The notes beneath the pieces are model-generated. The model worked only from the letters and a program-made list of their open reading frames with translations, was not told the DNA's origin and did not search any database. Of a DNA stretch of 64,000 nt, positions 44,522 to 53,383 are shown piece by piece. Position numbers and translations under genes: made by a program. This DNA comes from Rhizorhabdus wittichii RW1. GTDB lineage: Bacteria; Pseudomonadota; Alphaproteobacteria; Sphingomonadales; Sphingomonadaceae. The stretch covers positions 3,683,001 through 3,747,000 of the forward strand of contig CP000699.1 in NCBI GenBank assembly GCA_000016765.1. The letters are read 5' to 3'. Positions within the stretch are counted from its first letter, which is position 1, and each line of letters opens with the position of its first letter.

Positions 44522-45733
44522 CTATCGCGCTGCCGCCGCGTCGAACGGGATATCCTTGTCGACGCGGATATCGCCCGGCAGGCCAAGCACGCGTTCGGCA
44601 ATCACGTTCAGCAGGATTTCCTCGGTCCCGCCGCCGATGCGCGTCCCGGGCGCTTCCAGAAAGGCGCCGATCAGCGCGGGTGCCGCATCGGCCCCGCCCG
44701 CGCGATCGAGCGCCGCCGGGCCGAGCAGATCGAGTGCGAAACCCGCCATTTCATATTCGCGCGCCGCATCGATGATCTTGATGATCGACGTCTCGGGGCC
44801 GGGATCGCGCCCCTTCGACAGGGCCGTCATCACGCGCGACACCGTGTGCCTGATCCCCTGCTGTTCACTGTACCAGCGCGCCAGCCGCTCGCGGACCATG
44901 GCATTGTCGATCGCCGGCGCGCCGTTGATCTCGGTCTGGGCCGCAACCCGGATCAACGGGCCGACATCGGGACTGAACACGCGGCCGACCGTCAGCCGCT
45001 CGTTCATCAGCATGCCGAGCGCGATCTTCCAGCCCTGTCCGACCTTGCCGATGCGGCGGGCGTCGGGGATATGGACCTCGTCAAGGAACACCTCGTTGAA
45101 ATGCGACGCGCCCGATATCTGCTTGATCGGTCGCACCTCGACGCCCGGGCTTTTCATGTCGAGGATGAACACCGTCAGCCCCATATGCTTGGGCACGCTG
45201 CCATCGGTCCGCGCCAGCAACAGCCCAAAATCGCTATGCTGCGCGCCCGAGGTCCAGATTTTCTGGCCCTTGATCACCCAGCCGTCGCCTTCGCGCCGCG
45301 CTCGCGTCCGTGCCGCCGCCAGATCCGATCCGCTCGAAGGCTCCGAGAAAAGCTGGCACCAGATTTCATCGCCGCGGATCAAGGGCGGGACATGACGCGC
45401 AATCTGTTCCGGCGTCGCGAATTGCAGGATTGTCGGCGCGCAGATGCCGAGCCCGATCATGAAATGCACATCGGAGGGAGCACCGACCGCGCGTTCCTCC
45501 TGATCGAAGATGATCTGTTCCATTACCGTACCGCCGCGCCCGCCGGCCTCGGCCGGCAGCAGGATGCCGGCAAAGCCCGCGTCCGCCTTGGCGCGCTGCC
45601 AGGCGCGCGCGGTTTCGAGGTCGGTGCTGACGATCGCCGCACCCGCTTCGGGCGGCGGAGGCGCATTTTCCTTCAGAAAGGCGCGGGCCAGCGCGCGGAA
45701 AACGCCTTCTTCTGCCGTGTCTTCGAAATCCAT
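44522..45733 (-). CDS. Acyl-CoA dehydrogenase (alpha-type subunit)
   Basis: A 403-residue FAD enzyme. The flavin/substrate strand region is CQLFSEPSSGSDLAAARTRARREGDGWVIKGQKIWTSGAQH, and the C-terminal RIGGGTEEILLNVIAERVLGLP carries the FAD-phosphate and catalytic-region signature. It introduces a 2,3-double bond into an acyl-CoA. It starts 7 bases after the preceding acyl-CoA dehydrogenase stop, behind GGTGAGGAC. The two unlike dehydrogenases are probably an alpha2-beta2 pair as in steroid side-chain degradation. It is last in the operon. Confidence 0.9.
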   Translation of the reverse strand: MDFEDTAEEGVFRALARAFLKENAPPPPEAGAAIVSTDLETARAWQRAKADAGFAGILLPAEAGGRGGTVMEQIIFDQEERAVGAPSDVHFMIGLGICAPTILQFATPEQIARHVPPLIRGDEIWCQLFSEPSSGSDLAAARTRARREGDGWVIKGQKIWTSGAQHSDFGLLLARTDGSVPKHMGLTVFILDMKSPGVEVRPIKQISGASHFNEVFLDEVHIPDARRIGKVGQGWKIALGMLMNERLTVGRVFSPDVGPLIRVAAQTEINGAPAIDNAMVRERLARWYSEQQGIRHTVSRVMTALSKGRDPGPETSIIKIIDAAREYEMAGFALDLLGPAALDRAGGADAAPALIGAFLEAPGTRIGGGTEEILLNVIAERVLGLPGDIRVDKDIPFDAAAAR

Positions 45734-45740
45734 GATGTCC

Positions 45741-46841
45741 TCACCGATACCGGGGTTCAATCTGTGCCATCAGCGTTTCGCTCCATTTGACCGTCCCGCC
45801 GAAGGCCGATGCCAGCAGTTTCGCGCGGCGGATGTAGAGGTGGCAGTCCGCCTCCCATGTGAAGCCGAGGCCGCCGAACACCTCGAGGCATTCGCGCGCC
45901 GCAAAATGATAGGCGTCGATCGCGGTCAGGCGGGCGATCGCCGCCGCTTCGGCAAGGTCGGGCGCGTTGGTGGACAGGGCCCAGGCACCATAATAGGCGT
46001 TGGATCGTGCCAGTTCGTTGGCGACGAACATGCGCGCCAGCTTGTGCTTGATCGCCTGGAACGAACCGATCGGCCGCCCGAAGGCATGGCGCTCCAGCGC
46101 ATAATCGCGCGCCATCGTCAGGCAGGCGGTGGCGCCCCCGACCTGTTCGAACGCGAGCGGAATCATCGCGTTGGCGATCAGGCGATCGAGCGTGGCGCGG
46201 GTGATCGCACCGCTCCCCAATCGCTCCGCCGCGACATGGCTCAGCGTCAGCAGTCCGTGGTTGCGCGTCGGATCGATCGTGGTGATCGGCGCGCGCTTCA
46301 CGCCGGCCTGGGACAGATCGACGAGGAAGAGCCCGATTTCGCCATCGGCATCGAGCGCCGCAAGCACCAGCGATCCGGCGATCTCCCCCTCGGGCGCCAG
46401 CAGCGCGTCGGCATGGATCGTCCCGTCCCTGCCGACCTGGCCGGGGCGAGCGCCCGTCGTCGCATCGACGAAGCTCATGATCCGTTCGCCCGCCGCGATG
46501 GCGGGCAGCAGCGCCTGCTTCTGGTCTTCCGTCCCGGCGAGCAGGATGGCTTCAGCCGCGAGATAAAGCGTCGTCGCATAAGGAATGGCGGCAAGGCTGC
46601 GCCCGATCTGCTCGGCGATGATGCACAGCGCCTGCGCGCCCAGGCCGGCCCCGCCATAAGCCTCCGGGATAGCGACGCCCATCCAGCCAAGCGACGCCAT
46701 CTCGCGCCACAATGCGGCATCATAGCGGTGCGTTGCGCCATCGAGCACCGCGCGAGCGGTCTTTCGAGCGTCACGCGCGGCGAACAGGCGTTCGGCCTGC
46801 TCGCCCAGCATGATCATTTCGTCCGAAAATTCGAAGTTCAT
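45741..46841 (-). CDS. Acyl-CoA dehydrogenase (partner subunit)
   Basis: A 366-residue acyl-CoA dehydrogenase relative with a weaker N-terminal flavin motif but the conserved C-terminal segment GGLGFTWEADCHLYIRRAK, which holds the catalytic-type Glu and the family signature. This kind of short partner occurs next to a canonical subunit in heteromeric enzymes acting on branched or ring-bearing acyl-CoAs. It starts at ATG 46841, 13 bases after the AMP-ligase stop, and is followed 7 bases on by the other subunit. Confidence 0.85.
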   Translation of the reverse strand: MNFEFSDEMIMLGEQAERLFAARDARKTARAVLDGATHRYDAALWREMASLGWMGVAIPEAYGGAGLGAQALCIIAEQIGRSLAAIPYATTLYLAAEAILLAGTEDQKQALLPAIAAGERIMSFVDATTGARPGQVGRDGTIHADALLAPEGEIAGSLVLAALDADGEIGLFLVDLSQAGVKRAPITTIDPTRNHGLLTLSHVAAERLGSGAITRATLDRLIANAMIPLAFEQVGGATACLTMARDYALERHAFGRPIGSFQAIKHKLARMFVANELARSNAYYGAWALSTNAPDLAEAAAIARLTAIDAYHFAARECLEVFGGLGFTWEADCHLYIRRAKLLASAFGGTVKWSETLMAQIEPRYR

Positions 46842-46854
46842 CGTCGCGGTCCGT

Positions 46855-48573
46855 TCAATTGGGGTTTGCCATGCGCTCGGCAATCCAGGCCGCACGCAAT
46901 TCGCGTTTCAGGATCTTGCCGTTGGCATTGCGCGGCAATGGCGCGGCGCTCGGTCGAATTTCGACAGGGATCTTGAACTTGGCGAGCCGTTCGCCCGCAT
47001 GAGCGCGCAGAGCCGGATCGGAGGCGTCGCTGTTGGCCCGGAGGAACACCATGGCATAAGGCTCCTCGCCCAGCACCGGATGGGGAAGGCCGAACACCGC
47101 AGCTTCCTCGACGTCGGGATGGCTGTACAGCGCCTGTTCCACCTCGATGCAGTAGATATTCTCGCCGCCACGGATCACCATATCCTTCTTGCGATCGTCG
47201 ATGTGCATCCGGCCGTCCGCGTCGAGATGGACGAGGTCTCCTGTCTTCAACCAGCCGTCGACGAAGGTTTCCGCCGTTTCCGCCGGCCGGTTCACATAGG
47301 CTTTGACCAGCGTCGAGGTGGAGAGCAGCAATTCTCCGGTCTGTCCGGCCGCGACCTCGGCGCCGGCATCATCGACGATGCGGATGTCGCAGATCGGAAC
47401 CGGACGCCCACAGCTTTTCGGATGCTCGATATAGTCGCTGCCACAGGAGAGCGTCGCGATCTGCGTGCACTCGGTTTGCCCATAGCCGGTGCCGACCGCC
47501 GCCTTCGGCATTGCCGCATGGATGCGCGCCGGCAAATCCGCCGGGGGCGACGCGCCGCCGACCAGCACCGTTTCGACCGAACCAATGGCATGCCGTCCGG
47601 GCGTCGCATCGACGAGGTCGAGCAGTTGCACGAAATGCGCCGGGGTCGCGACCATGTCCGTAATCTGTTCCGCCGCAATCGTATCGAGCGCGCGTTGTGC
47701 ATCCCAGCGCGGCATCATCACCATCTTGCCGCCGCCGAAGACGCTGAAAATCAGGCCATTCTGGCACCCGGCGCCATGAAAGAGCGGGATGGTGAGCAAG
47801 AAGGCGTTGTTCCGGCCATCGAGGCTGAGGGTCTCCACGGCCGTGCCGCGCGATACGGCATCGACGGCGTTGAAGTAGCGCGTGGTGATCACATTGTTGC
47901 AACTGCCGCGATGGGTACCGAGCGCCCCCTTGGGATTGCCCGTTGTGCCTGATGTGTAGAGGATCGTCGCATCGTCATCCGGCAGGATCGTGACCGGCGG
48001 CAATATTGCCGGACCATCGCCGGTCTCCAGCGTCTGCCAGGGAGTGATGCGTGGATCGCTGCCATTCTGCGACCGGACGGCGATTACCGCCTCCAGCGCG
48101 AGATCGGACAGGCGATCGCCCAGCCGCTCGATGCGATCGTCGTCGGCGATCAGCAGCCGGCTGCCGCTGTCGCCGATGCAGAACTGCATTTCCGGCCCCG
48201 TCATCCAGGCATTGATCGACACGGCGACGGCGCCGAGTGATACGACCGCCCAAAAGGCGATCGACCATTCGGGCAGATTGCGCATTGCGATCGCCACCCG
48301 GTCCCCCTTGCCGATGCCGTACCGAGCCCGAAGCGCCGATGCGCAACGCGCGACACGCTCGACATGCGCGGCATGGCTCAGCCGCTCGTCTTCGAAGACG
48401 ATGAAGGTCTGATCGCCGAAGCTGCGGCTGCGTTCCAGGATCGCGCGCAGCGTCGTGGGCGCCTGCGCCCAACTTTTATAGGTTCGGCCGCCAATCTCAG
48501 CCGGCACCACTTCGAACACGGAGCCCGGTGCGGTGAGCCGGCTTCGGATCATTTCATATTCGTCTGCGCGCAT
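46855..48573 (-). CDS. Acyl-CoA synthetase (AMP-forming)
   Basis: A 572-residue adenylating ligase. The phosphate loop YTSGTTGNPKGALGTH is near residue 200, GTGYGQTECTQ is the A5 adenine motif, and the A7/A8 hinge is WLKTGDLVHLDADGRMHIDDRKKDMVIRGGENI. The catalytic Lys is in PRNANGKILKREL at the C-terminus. It activates a carboxylic acid to its CoA ester with ATP. Start choice is between two close ATGs (48573, 48579) behind GGGAAGAGG. It lies between the CaiB transferase and the dehydrogenases. Confidence 0.92.
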   Translation of the reverse strand: MRADEYEMIRSRLTAPGSVFEVVPAEIGGRTYKSWAQAPTTLRAILERSRSFGDQTFIVFEDERLSHAAHVERVARCASALRARYGIGKGDRVAIAMRNLPEWSIAFWAVVSLGAVAVSINAWMTGPEMQFCIGDSGSRLLIADDDRIERLGDRLSDLALEAVIAVRSQNGSDPRITPWQTLETGDGPAILPPVTILPDDDATILYTSGTTGNPKGALGTHRGSCNNVITTRYFNAVDAVSRGTAVETLSLDGRNNAFLLTIPLFHGAGCQNGLIFSVFGGGKMVMMPRWDAQRALDTIAAEQITDMVATPAHFVQLLDLVDATPGRHAIGSVETVLVGGASPPADLPARIHAAMPKAAVGTGYGQTECTQIATLSCGSDYIEHPKSCGRPVPICDIRIVDDAGAEVAAGQTGELLLSTSTLVKAYVNRPAETAETFVDGWLKTGDLVHLDADGRMHIDDRKKDMVIRGGENIYCIEVEQALYSHPDVEEAAVFGLPHPVLGEEPYAMVFLRANSDASDPALRAHAGERLAKFKIPVEIRPSAAPLPRNANGKILKRELRAAWIAERMANPN

Positions 48574-48607
48574 CGACATCCTCTTCCCATGGTCTTTCCA
48601 TTGCCTG

Positions 48608-49789
48608 TCAGGTCGAACGGCGAGAGACTCCCGCTCCGCCGAAGGAGACGAGGGCGGCCTCGGCATCGCTGAGGTTCCATGCGCCAAGGTCGCCATGTTC
48701 GCTGGTGCCATATCCCCGCCGCGTCGGGCTCCGGCCGAACAATGGCGTGAGGCGCGGCAGATCGCCGCCGCCCGCGTCGAAGACACCGCGCGCCATGACA
48801 TGGGGATGGCGCGGCGCCTCGGACAAGGACAGCACCGGTGCGACGCAGGCATCGCTGCCGGCGAACAGCCTGGCCCACTCATCCCGGCTGCGGCTTCGAA
48901 ACAATGTCGCGATGCGCGCTCTCAAGGCCGGCCATTGGGTGGGGTCGTCGCGCGACGGCAGGGTATCGATATCCAGCCCGGCCACGGCAGCGAAGCGATC
49001 GTAAAATTGCGGTTCGAGCGCGCCCAGCGCGACATGACCGCCATCGGCCGTTTCATAGACTCCATACCAGGGTGCGCCGCCGTCCAGCAGGTTCGCCTCG
49101 CGTGCGTCCCGCCAGGCGCCATGTCGCCGTAGCGCCTGGATGAACCAACTGAGCGCCGCCGTCCCATCGACGATCGCCGCATCGATCACCTGGCCGCGCC
49201 CGGAGCGTTCGCGCTCGGCAAGTGCCGCGAGCAGGCCGATGATCAGGAAAAAGGATCCGCCCGCAAAATCGCCGAGCAGGTTGAGCGGCACCACCGGCCC
49301 GCCTTCGCAAGTGCCGATCGCATGCAGCACCCCGGACAGCGCGATATAATTGATATCGTGCCCGGCATCGGCGGCAAACGGCCCGCTTTGTCCCCACCCC
49401 GTCATCCGGCCATAGATCAAACGCGGATTAAGCGCGGCACAATCGTCGGGGCCGAGCCCCAACCGCTCGGTCGTGCCCGGCCGGAAGCCTTCGATCAGCA
49501 TATCCGCCTTGCCGACGAGCGACAGCGCCGCGGCCTTGCCTTCCGGCGTCTTGAGATCGGCATGGATCGTTGCCCGCCCGTCGGCGAAAGGGTCGACCAG
49601 GTCGCCATCCCCCGCCCGCGACGGGCGTTCGAAGCGGATGACCGAGGCGCCGAGTGCGGCAAGAACGAGGCTGCAGAACGGGCCCGGCCCGATCCCGCCG
49701 AGATCGACCACGCATAGGCCCGCAAGCGGCAGGCCACCTGCGTCCATCACCGTGCCATCCTGCCCGCCTTGCTGCGCGCCTGCCTGCAT
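48608..49789 (-). CDS. CaiB/BaiF-family CoA transferase or alpha-methylacyl-CoA racemase
   Basis: A 393-residue class III CoA-transferase family protein. Family marks are LAGLCVVDLGGIGPGPFCSLVLAALGASVIRFERPSR at the start, DLKTPEGKA, and ADMLIEGFRPGTTERLGLG with the conserved RPGT. Racemases in the family have an Asp and His pair; NLLDGGAPWYGVYETADGGH is in that area. It either moves CoA between acids or epimerises 2-methylacyl-CoA before dehydrogenation. It starts behind GGGGAGG. Placement between thiolase and ligase genes fits a branched side chain. Confidence 0.88.
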   Translation of the reverse strand: MQAGAQQGGQDGTVMDAGGLPLAGLCVVDLGGIGPGPFCSLVLAALGASVIRFERPSRAGDGDLVDPFADGRATIHADLKTPEGKAAALSLVGKADMLIEGFRPGTTERLGLGPDDCAALNPRLIYGRMTGWGQSGPFAADAGHDINYIALSGVLHAIGTCEGGPVVPLNLLGDFAGGSFFLIIGLLAALAERERSGRGQVIDAAIVDGTAALSWFIQALRRHGAWRDAREANLLDGGAPWYGVYETADGGHVALGALEPQFYDRFAAVAGLDIDTLPSRDDPTQWPALRARIATLFRSRSRDEWARLFAGSDACVAPVLSLSEAPRHPHVMARGVFDAGGGDLPRLTPLFGRSPTRRGYGTSEHGDLGAWNLSDAEAALVSFGGAGVSRRST

Positions 49790-49808
49790 GCGTTGCCTCC
49801 CCCGCCGC

Positions 49809-50951
49809 CTAGAAGGACGGTTGATTGGTGAAAATGATCGTGCTGCTCGCCGAGAACCAGCCCCCGACGCCGTGCGCGACGGAGACCTTCGCATCGGCCA
49901 CCTGCGCGGGCGCGATGCCGCGCATCTGTCGGATCGATTCCTGCAGCACATACATGCCGTACATGCCCGAATGCGCATAGCTCAGCCCGCCGCCATTGGT
50001 GTTGACCGGCAAGCGGCCACCCGGCGCCGTGTGGCGCTCCGCCATGAACGCCGCCGCCTCGCCCGGCTTGCAAAAACCCAGATCCTCGAGCCCGTAGAGC
50101 GGCACATGCGCAAAGGCGTCGTAGATCATCAGATGGTCGACATCGGCATGGCCGATCCCCGCGGACCGAAAGGCCTGTTCGCCCGAAACCCGGAAAGCGC
50201 GCGAGCTGCTATGGTCCGCCATCTGGCTGATCATCGTCGCTTCCGCGCTTTCGCCGGTGCCGGCGATGTAGACGGGACGCGCGAAGTCCTTTGCCCGGTC
50301 CGCAGACGTCAGGACCAGCGCGCCGCCGCCGTCGGACACGAGGCAACACATCAGCAGGCGAAAGGGATAGGCGATCATTCGCGATCCCAGCACCTCATCG
50401 ACGCTCACCGGGGCCTTCAGCGTCGCGCGCGGGTTCAGTGCCGCCCATTCGCGCTGGATCACCGCGACGTTCGCGAGCGCTTCCTCTCCAACGCCATAAT
50501 GCTTCATGTAGCGAAGCGCCGGCACGGTGAAGATGGTCGGCGCCCAGACCGCGCCGAATGGCGCTTCGAACTGACCCTCGAGCGATCCGGGTGTCGGGAT
50601 CGGCAAGGGCGATGGCGCGATCCGAGAGCGGCCGCTTTCGCCATGGGTGATCAGCACGGTCGAGCACAAGCCCGCTTCTATCGCGGCGGCGGCGTGGCGG
50701 ACATGCATCAGGAACGAGCAGCCGCCAACGCCAGTGCCGTCGATCCAGCGTGGCGTGATGCCGAGATGGGAGCAGAGGGCGACGGGCGATTCCGATGCGG
50801 TTGCAAATCCGTCGATGTCGGACGGTTTCAATCCGGCGTCGGCCAGCGCATTGAGCGCCGCGTCGGCATGCAGCCCGATCTGCGAGAGATCGGGGATATG
50901 CCCCATGTCTGTGGTTTCAGCAGCGCCGACGACGGCGATGGCGTGGCGCAT
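49809..50951 (-). CDS. Thiolase-like protein (SCP2/Ltp2-type thiolase or aldolase)
   Basis: A 380-residue thiolase-fold protein of the nonspecific lipid-transfer (SCP-x/Ltp) kind. Visible motifs are GTGVGGCSFLMHVRHAAAAIEAG, YDAFAHVPLYGLEDLGF, NTNGGGLSYAHSGMYG and the near-C-terminal HGVGGWFSAS. Classical thiolases have Cys-His-Cys; the last Cys motif (CxG) is replaced by HGVGG, pointing to aldol cleavage rather than thiolysis. It follows a DUF35 partner by 2 bases; Ltp2-DUF35 pairs remove side chains by retro-aldol cleavage. Substrate inferred only. Confidence 0.85.
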   Translation of the reverse strand: MRHAIAVVGAAETTDMGHIPDLSQIGLHADAALNALADAGLKPSDIDGFATASESPVALCSHLGITPRWIDGTGVGGCSFLMHVRHAAAAIEAGLCSTVLITHGESGRSRIAPSPLPIPTPGSLEGQFEAPFGAVWAPTIFTVPALRYMKHYGVGEEALANVAVIQREWAALNPRATLKAPVSVDEVLGSRMIAYPFRLLMCCLVSDGGGALVLTSADRAKDFARPVYIAGTGESAEATMISQMADHSSSRAFRVSGEQAFRSAGIGHADVDHLMIYDAFAHVPLYGLEDLGFCKPGEAAAFMAERHTAPGGRLPVNTNGGGLSYAHSGMYGMYVLQESIRQMRGIAPAQVADAKVSVAHGVGGWFSASSTIIFTNQPSF

Positions 50952-50953
50952 GT

Positions 50954-51364
50954 TTACCCCCGGTCCGGCGTGAAGAAAGGCAGGCTGATCGCATCGGTCT
51001 GGCGCTGGAACACGAGCTTCAGCGGCATATCGAGAAGGAGCGCCTCGGGTGTCTGTTCACAGTCCACGATGTTCGACATCATCCGTGGGCCTTCCTCCAG
51101 CTCGACCACGGCCACGGCATAGGGCGGCGTGAAGCCGGGGGCGGGGCGATGGCTGATCACATAGCTGTAGAGCGTCGCCCGCCCCGATGCCGCGAAGGCG
51201 CCGACATTGCGGCTGCCACAATGCGGGCAGAAGTTGCGCGGCGGGAAATAGGCACGCTCGCAGCCGTTCAGGCAGCGCTGCAGTTGAAGCACGCCCGCGC
51301 TGGCCGCCTTCCAGAAGGCTGCGGTCTCAGGCGTCGGCTCCGGCAGGGGGCGCGTGTCGCTCAT
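50954..51364 (-). CDS. Zn-ribbon OB-fold protein (DUF35), thiolase partner
   Basis: A 136-residue DUF35 protein. The N-terminal rubredoxin-like ribbon has Cys in LQRCLNGCERAYFPPRNFCPHCGS (Cys pairs about 17 residues apart), followed by the OB-fold (ATLYSYVISHRPAPGF and PYAVAVVELEEGPRMMSNIV). Such proteins pair with thiolase-like enzymes or with MaoC hydratases. The start overlaps the upstream SDR stop by 4 bases and the stop lies 2 bases before the thiolase start, so they form a complex-coding pair. Confidence 0.9.
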   Translation of the reverse strand: MSDTRPLPEPTPETAAFWKAASAGVLQLQRCLNGCERAYFPPRNFCPHCGSRNVGAFAASGRATLYSYVISHRPAPGFTPPYAVAVVELEEGPRMMSNIVDCEQTPEALLLDMPLKLVFQRQTDAISLPFFTPDRG

Positions 51365-52311
51365 GCCCTGGGCGCCTGCCCCGGGGCGATGAGGATCTCG
51401 GAGAGCGGCGTGAAGGTCCGCTCATGCCCGGCCGCGAGTTCGTCGACACGCGCGTCGAGTTCCTCGAACGTCCAGCGCTTGTCGCCATTGTTGATCGATG
51501 TTGCGATGTGCCACGCGTCATAGCGACGCACCAACCCACCCTCGACTCCATAGATGGTGCCCGAGGGTGCGGCGCAATCGGCCGCCCCCAGCCAGGCGAC
51601 GAAGGCCGCGACATTGTCGGGGCTGAAATAATCGAACGTGCCTGCTTCCGGTTCACGCACCAGATCGGCGGCGCCCGGCGAGTTCAGCGTCAGCCGCGTC
51701 CGCGCATTGGGCGCAATCGCATAGGCGCGGACACCATAGCGGGCATGGAGCTCGAGATGGTTGAGATAGGCCAAGGTGGCGAGCCCCGACTTCGCGGTCG
51801 AATAATTCGCCTGGCCGGCATTGCCGTGGAGTCCGGCAATGCTGGTGGTGTGGATCAGCACCGCATCCGCCTTGCCCTGCTTCGCCCGCTCCCGCCAATG
51901 GACGGCGGCGTGCTGCGTCGGGCAGAAATGACCGCGCAGGTGCACGCGGATCACGTCATCCCATTCCTGCACGGTCATGTTGACCAGCATGCGATCGCGC
52001 AGAATGCCGGCATTGTTGATGAGGATGTCGAGCGCCCCGAAACTGGACAGCGCGGTTTCGATCAGTTGGCCCGCTGCATCGAAATCGGCAACGTCGCCTC
52101 GGTCGATCACCGCCTCTCCGCCCTTTGCGCGGATCGCTTCGGCCACCTGGACCACCGGATCCTCGTCAATTTTTTCACCCTGCAAGCCGGCGCCGAGATC
52201 GTTGAGCACCACCTTCGCGCCATGATCGGCAAGCGCCAACGCATATGCGGCGCCAAGACCCCGTCCAGCCCCCGTCACCACTGCAACACGCCCCTCGAGT
52301 CGCCTCGTCAT
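51361..52311 (-). CDS. SDR dehydrogenase, HSD17B4 (MFE-2)-like
   Basis: A 316-residue SDR resembling the dehydrogenase part of multifunctional enzyme type 2. TGAGRGLG is at residues 13-20, NDLG at 37-40, the NNAG motif near 99-102, Ser157 and YSTAK with Tyr170/Lys174. It oxidises a 3-hydroxyacyl-CoA to the ketoacyl-CoA. In MFE-2 the hydratase is fused; here a MaoC-type hydratase is encoded divergently next door. The ATG at 52311 has GGAGACGGAG upstream; the frame to 52365 runs through the operator region. It leads the seven-gene operon. Confidence 0.9.
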   Translation of the reverse strand: MTRRLEGRVAVVTGAGRGLGAAYALALADHGAKVVLNDLGAGLQGEKIDEDPVVQVAEAIRAKGGEAVIDRGDVADFDAAGQLIETALSSFGALDILINNAGILRDRMLVNMTVQEWDDVIRVHLRGHFCPTQHAAVHWRERAKQGKADAVLIHTTSIAGLHGNAGQANYSTAKSGLATLAYLNHLELHARYGVRAYAIAPNARTRLTLNSPGAADLVREPEAGTFDYFSPDNVAAFVAWLGAADCAAPSGTIYGVEGGLVRRYDAWHIATSINNGDKRWTFEELDARVDELAAGHERTFTPLSEILIAPGQAPRA

Positions 52312-52346
52312 CGCTCCGTCTCCCGCGGCCCGCGCCGCAATTAGTG

Positions 52347-52368
52347 ATAATGAATTCATATTCATTAT
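52347..52368. promoter_or_regulatory. 22-bp palindrome between divergent operons
   Basis: Arms ATAATGAAT and ATTCATTAT are perfect inverted copies separated by TCAT. The site lies 36 bases before the SDR start, in the gap with the divergent MaoC gene. Perfect 9-bp symmetry suggests the operator of the nearby TetR regulator (53384), controlling both operons. Confidence 0.55.
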
Positions 52369-52481
52369 TATTGCGCTGGCCGGCTGTCAACGCTATTGGA
52401 TCGGACCGAATGCAGGGGGGATCGCTTTTGCCCGATCGGTTCGACGGGTGCCCTGTCCATGACGCGAGAAGGGATGCATGA

Positions 52482-53342
52482 ATGGCGCTGAATCACGAAC
52501 GCTTGCTGACGCTTCAGTTGCCGGATCGCAGGCAGGACTTCAGTCGGAAGGATGCCATATTCTATGCGCTCAGCATCGGTGTCGGCACCGATCCGCTCGA
52601 CCCCGACCAGCTCAAATTCGTCTATGAGAAGGAGCTTCAGGCATTTCCCGCCATCGCCCATATTCTCGCCATGGAGACCGACTGGATCTTTGATCCGGCC
52701 AACGGCCTCGATCTCACGCGGCTGTTGCATCTCGACAGCGGGCTTACCATGCACCAGCCGCTTCCGCCGGCAGGTACGCTCAACAGCAAGATGCGGATCA
52801 GCGCGGTCCATGATCAAGGCGAAGGCCGCGGCGCAATCGTTCGATTTGATCGCGACCTTTACGATGTGGATCGCGATATGCTGTGCGCGACCGTCACCGG
52901 CGCCTTCTATCTGCGGGGACAAGGCGGCTTCGGCGGAGCGGCGCCCCCGCTGTCGTCCGCGCCGGTCGTACCGGACCGCGCGCCGGATGCCAGTTGCGAC
53001 CTGCCGACGCATCCGGAAGCGGCCCTGCTCTACCGGCTCAATCACGACATGAACCCGATCCACGTCGATCCGGCGATCGCGCGCGCAGCCGGCTTCGAGC
53101 GACCGCTGCTCCATGGTGCCTGCACCTATGCCATCGCCTGCCATGCCTTCGTGCGCAGCCTGTGCGGTTATGACGCCGCACGTCTTCGCCGCTTCGATGC
53201 CCGTTTTTCAGCGCCGGTTTTCCCCGGCGATACGTTGAGGACGGATTTCTGGGCGATCGGCGACAATCGCTTTGCCTTCACCTGTCGGGCTGTCGAGCGG
53301 GATATGATTGTCTTGAACAGCGGATTGGCCGCGCACTATTGA
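52482..53342 (+). CDS. MaoC-like enoyl-CoA hydratase 2
   Basis: A 286-residue double-hotdog hydratase, as in the C-terminal part of MFE-2. The active-site hydratase 2 motif is YRLNHDMNPIHVDPAIARAAGF followed by LLHGACTYAIACHA (catalytic Asp and His). The N-terminal hotdog (KDAIFYALSIGVGTDPLDPDQLKFVYE) binds substrate. It adds water to a 2-enoyl-CoA, giving the (R)-3-hydroxyacyl-CoA for the divergent SDR. The ATG at 52482 has AGAAGGG upstream. A TetR gene follows in the same direction. Confidence 0.9.
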   Translation: MALNHERLLTLQLPDRRQDFSRKDAIFYALSIGVGTDPLDPDQLKFVYEKELQAFPAIAHILAMETDWIFDPANGLDLTRLLHLDSGLTMHQPLPPAGTLNSKMRISAVHDQGEGRGAIVRFDRDLYDVDRDMLCATVTGAFYLRGQGGFGGAAPPLSSAPVVPDRAPDASCDLPTHPEAALLYRLNHDMNPIHVDPAIARAAGFERPLLHGACTYAIACHAFVRSLCGYDAARLRRFDARFSAPVFPGDTLRTDFWAIGDNRFAFTCRAVERDMIVLNSGLAAHY

Positions 53343-53383
53343 GTGGGCGATCCACAGCCGCATCATGATGTAAGGACGAGCAT

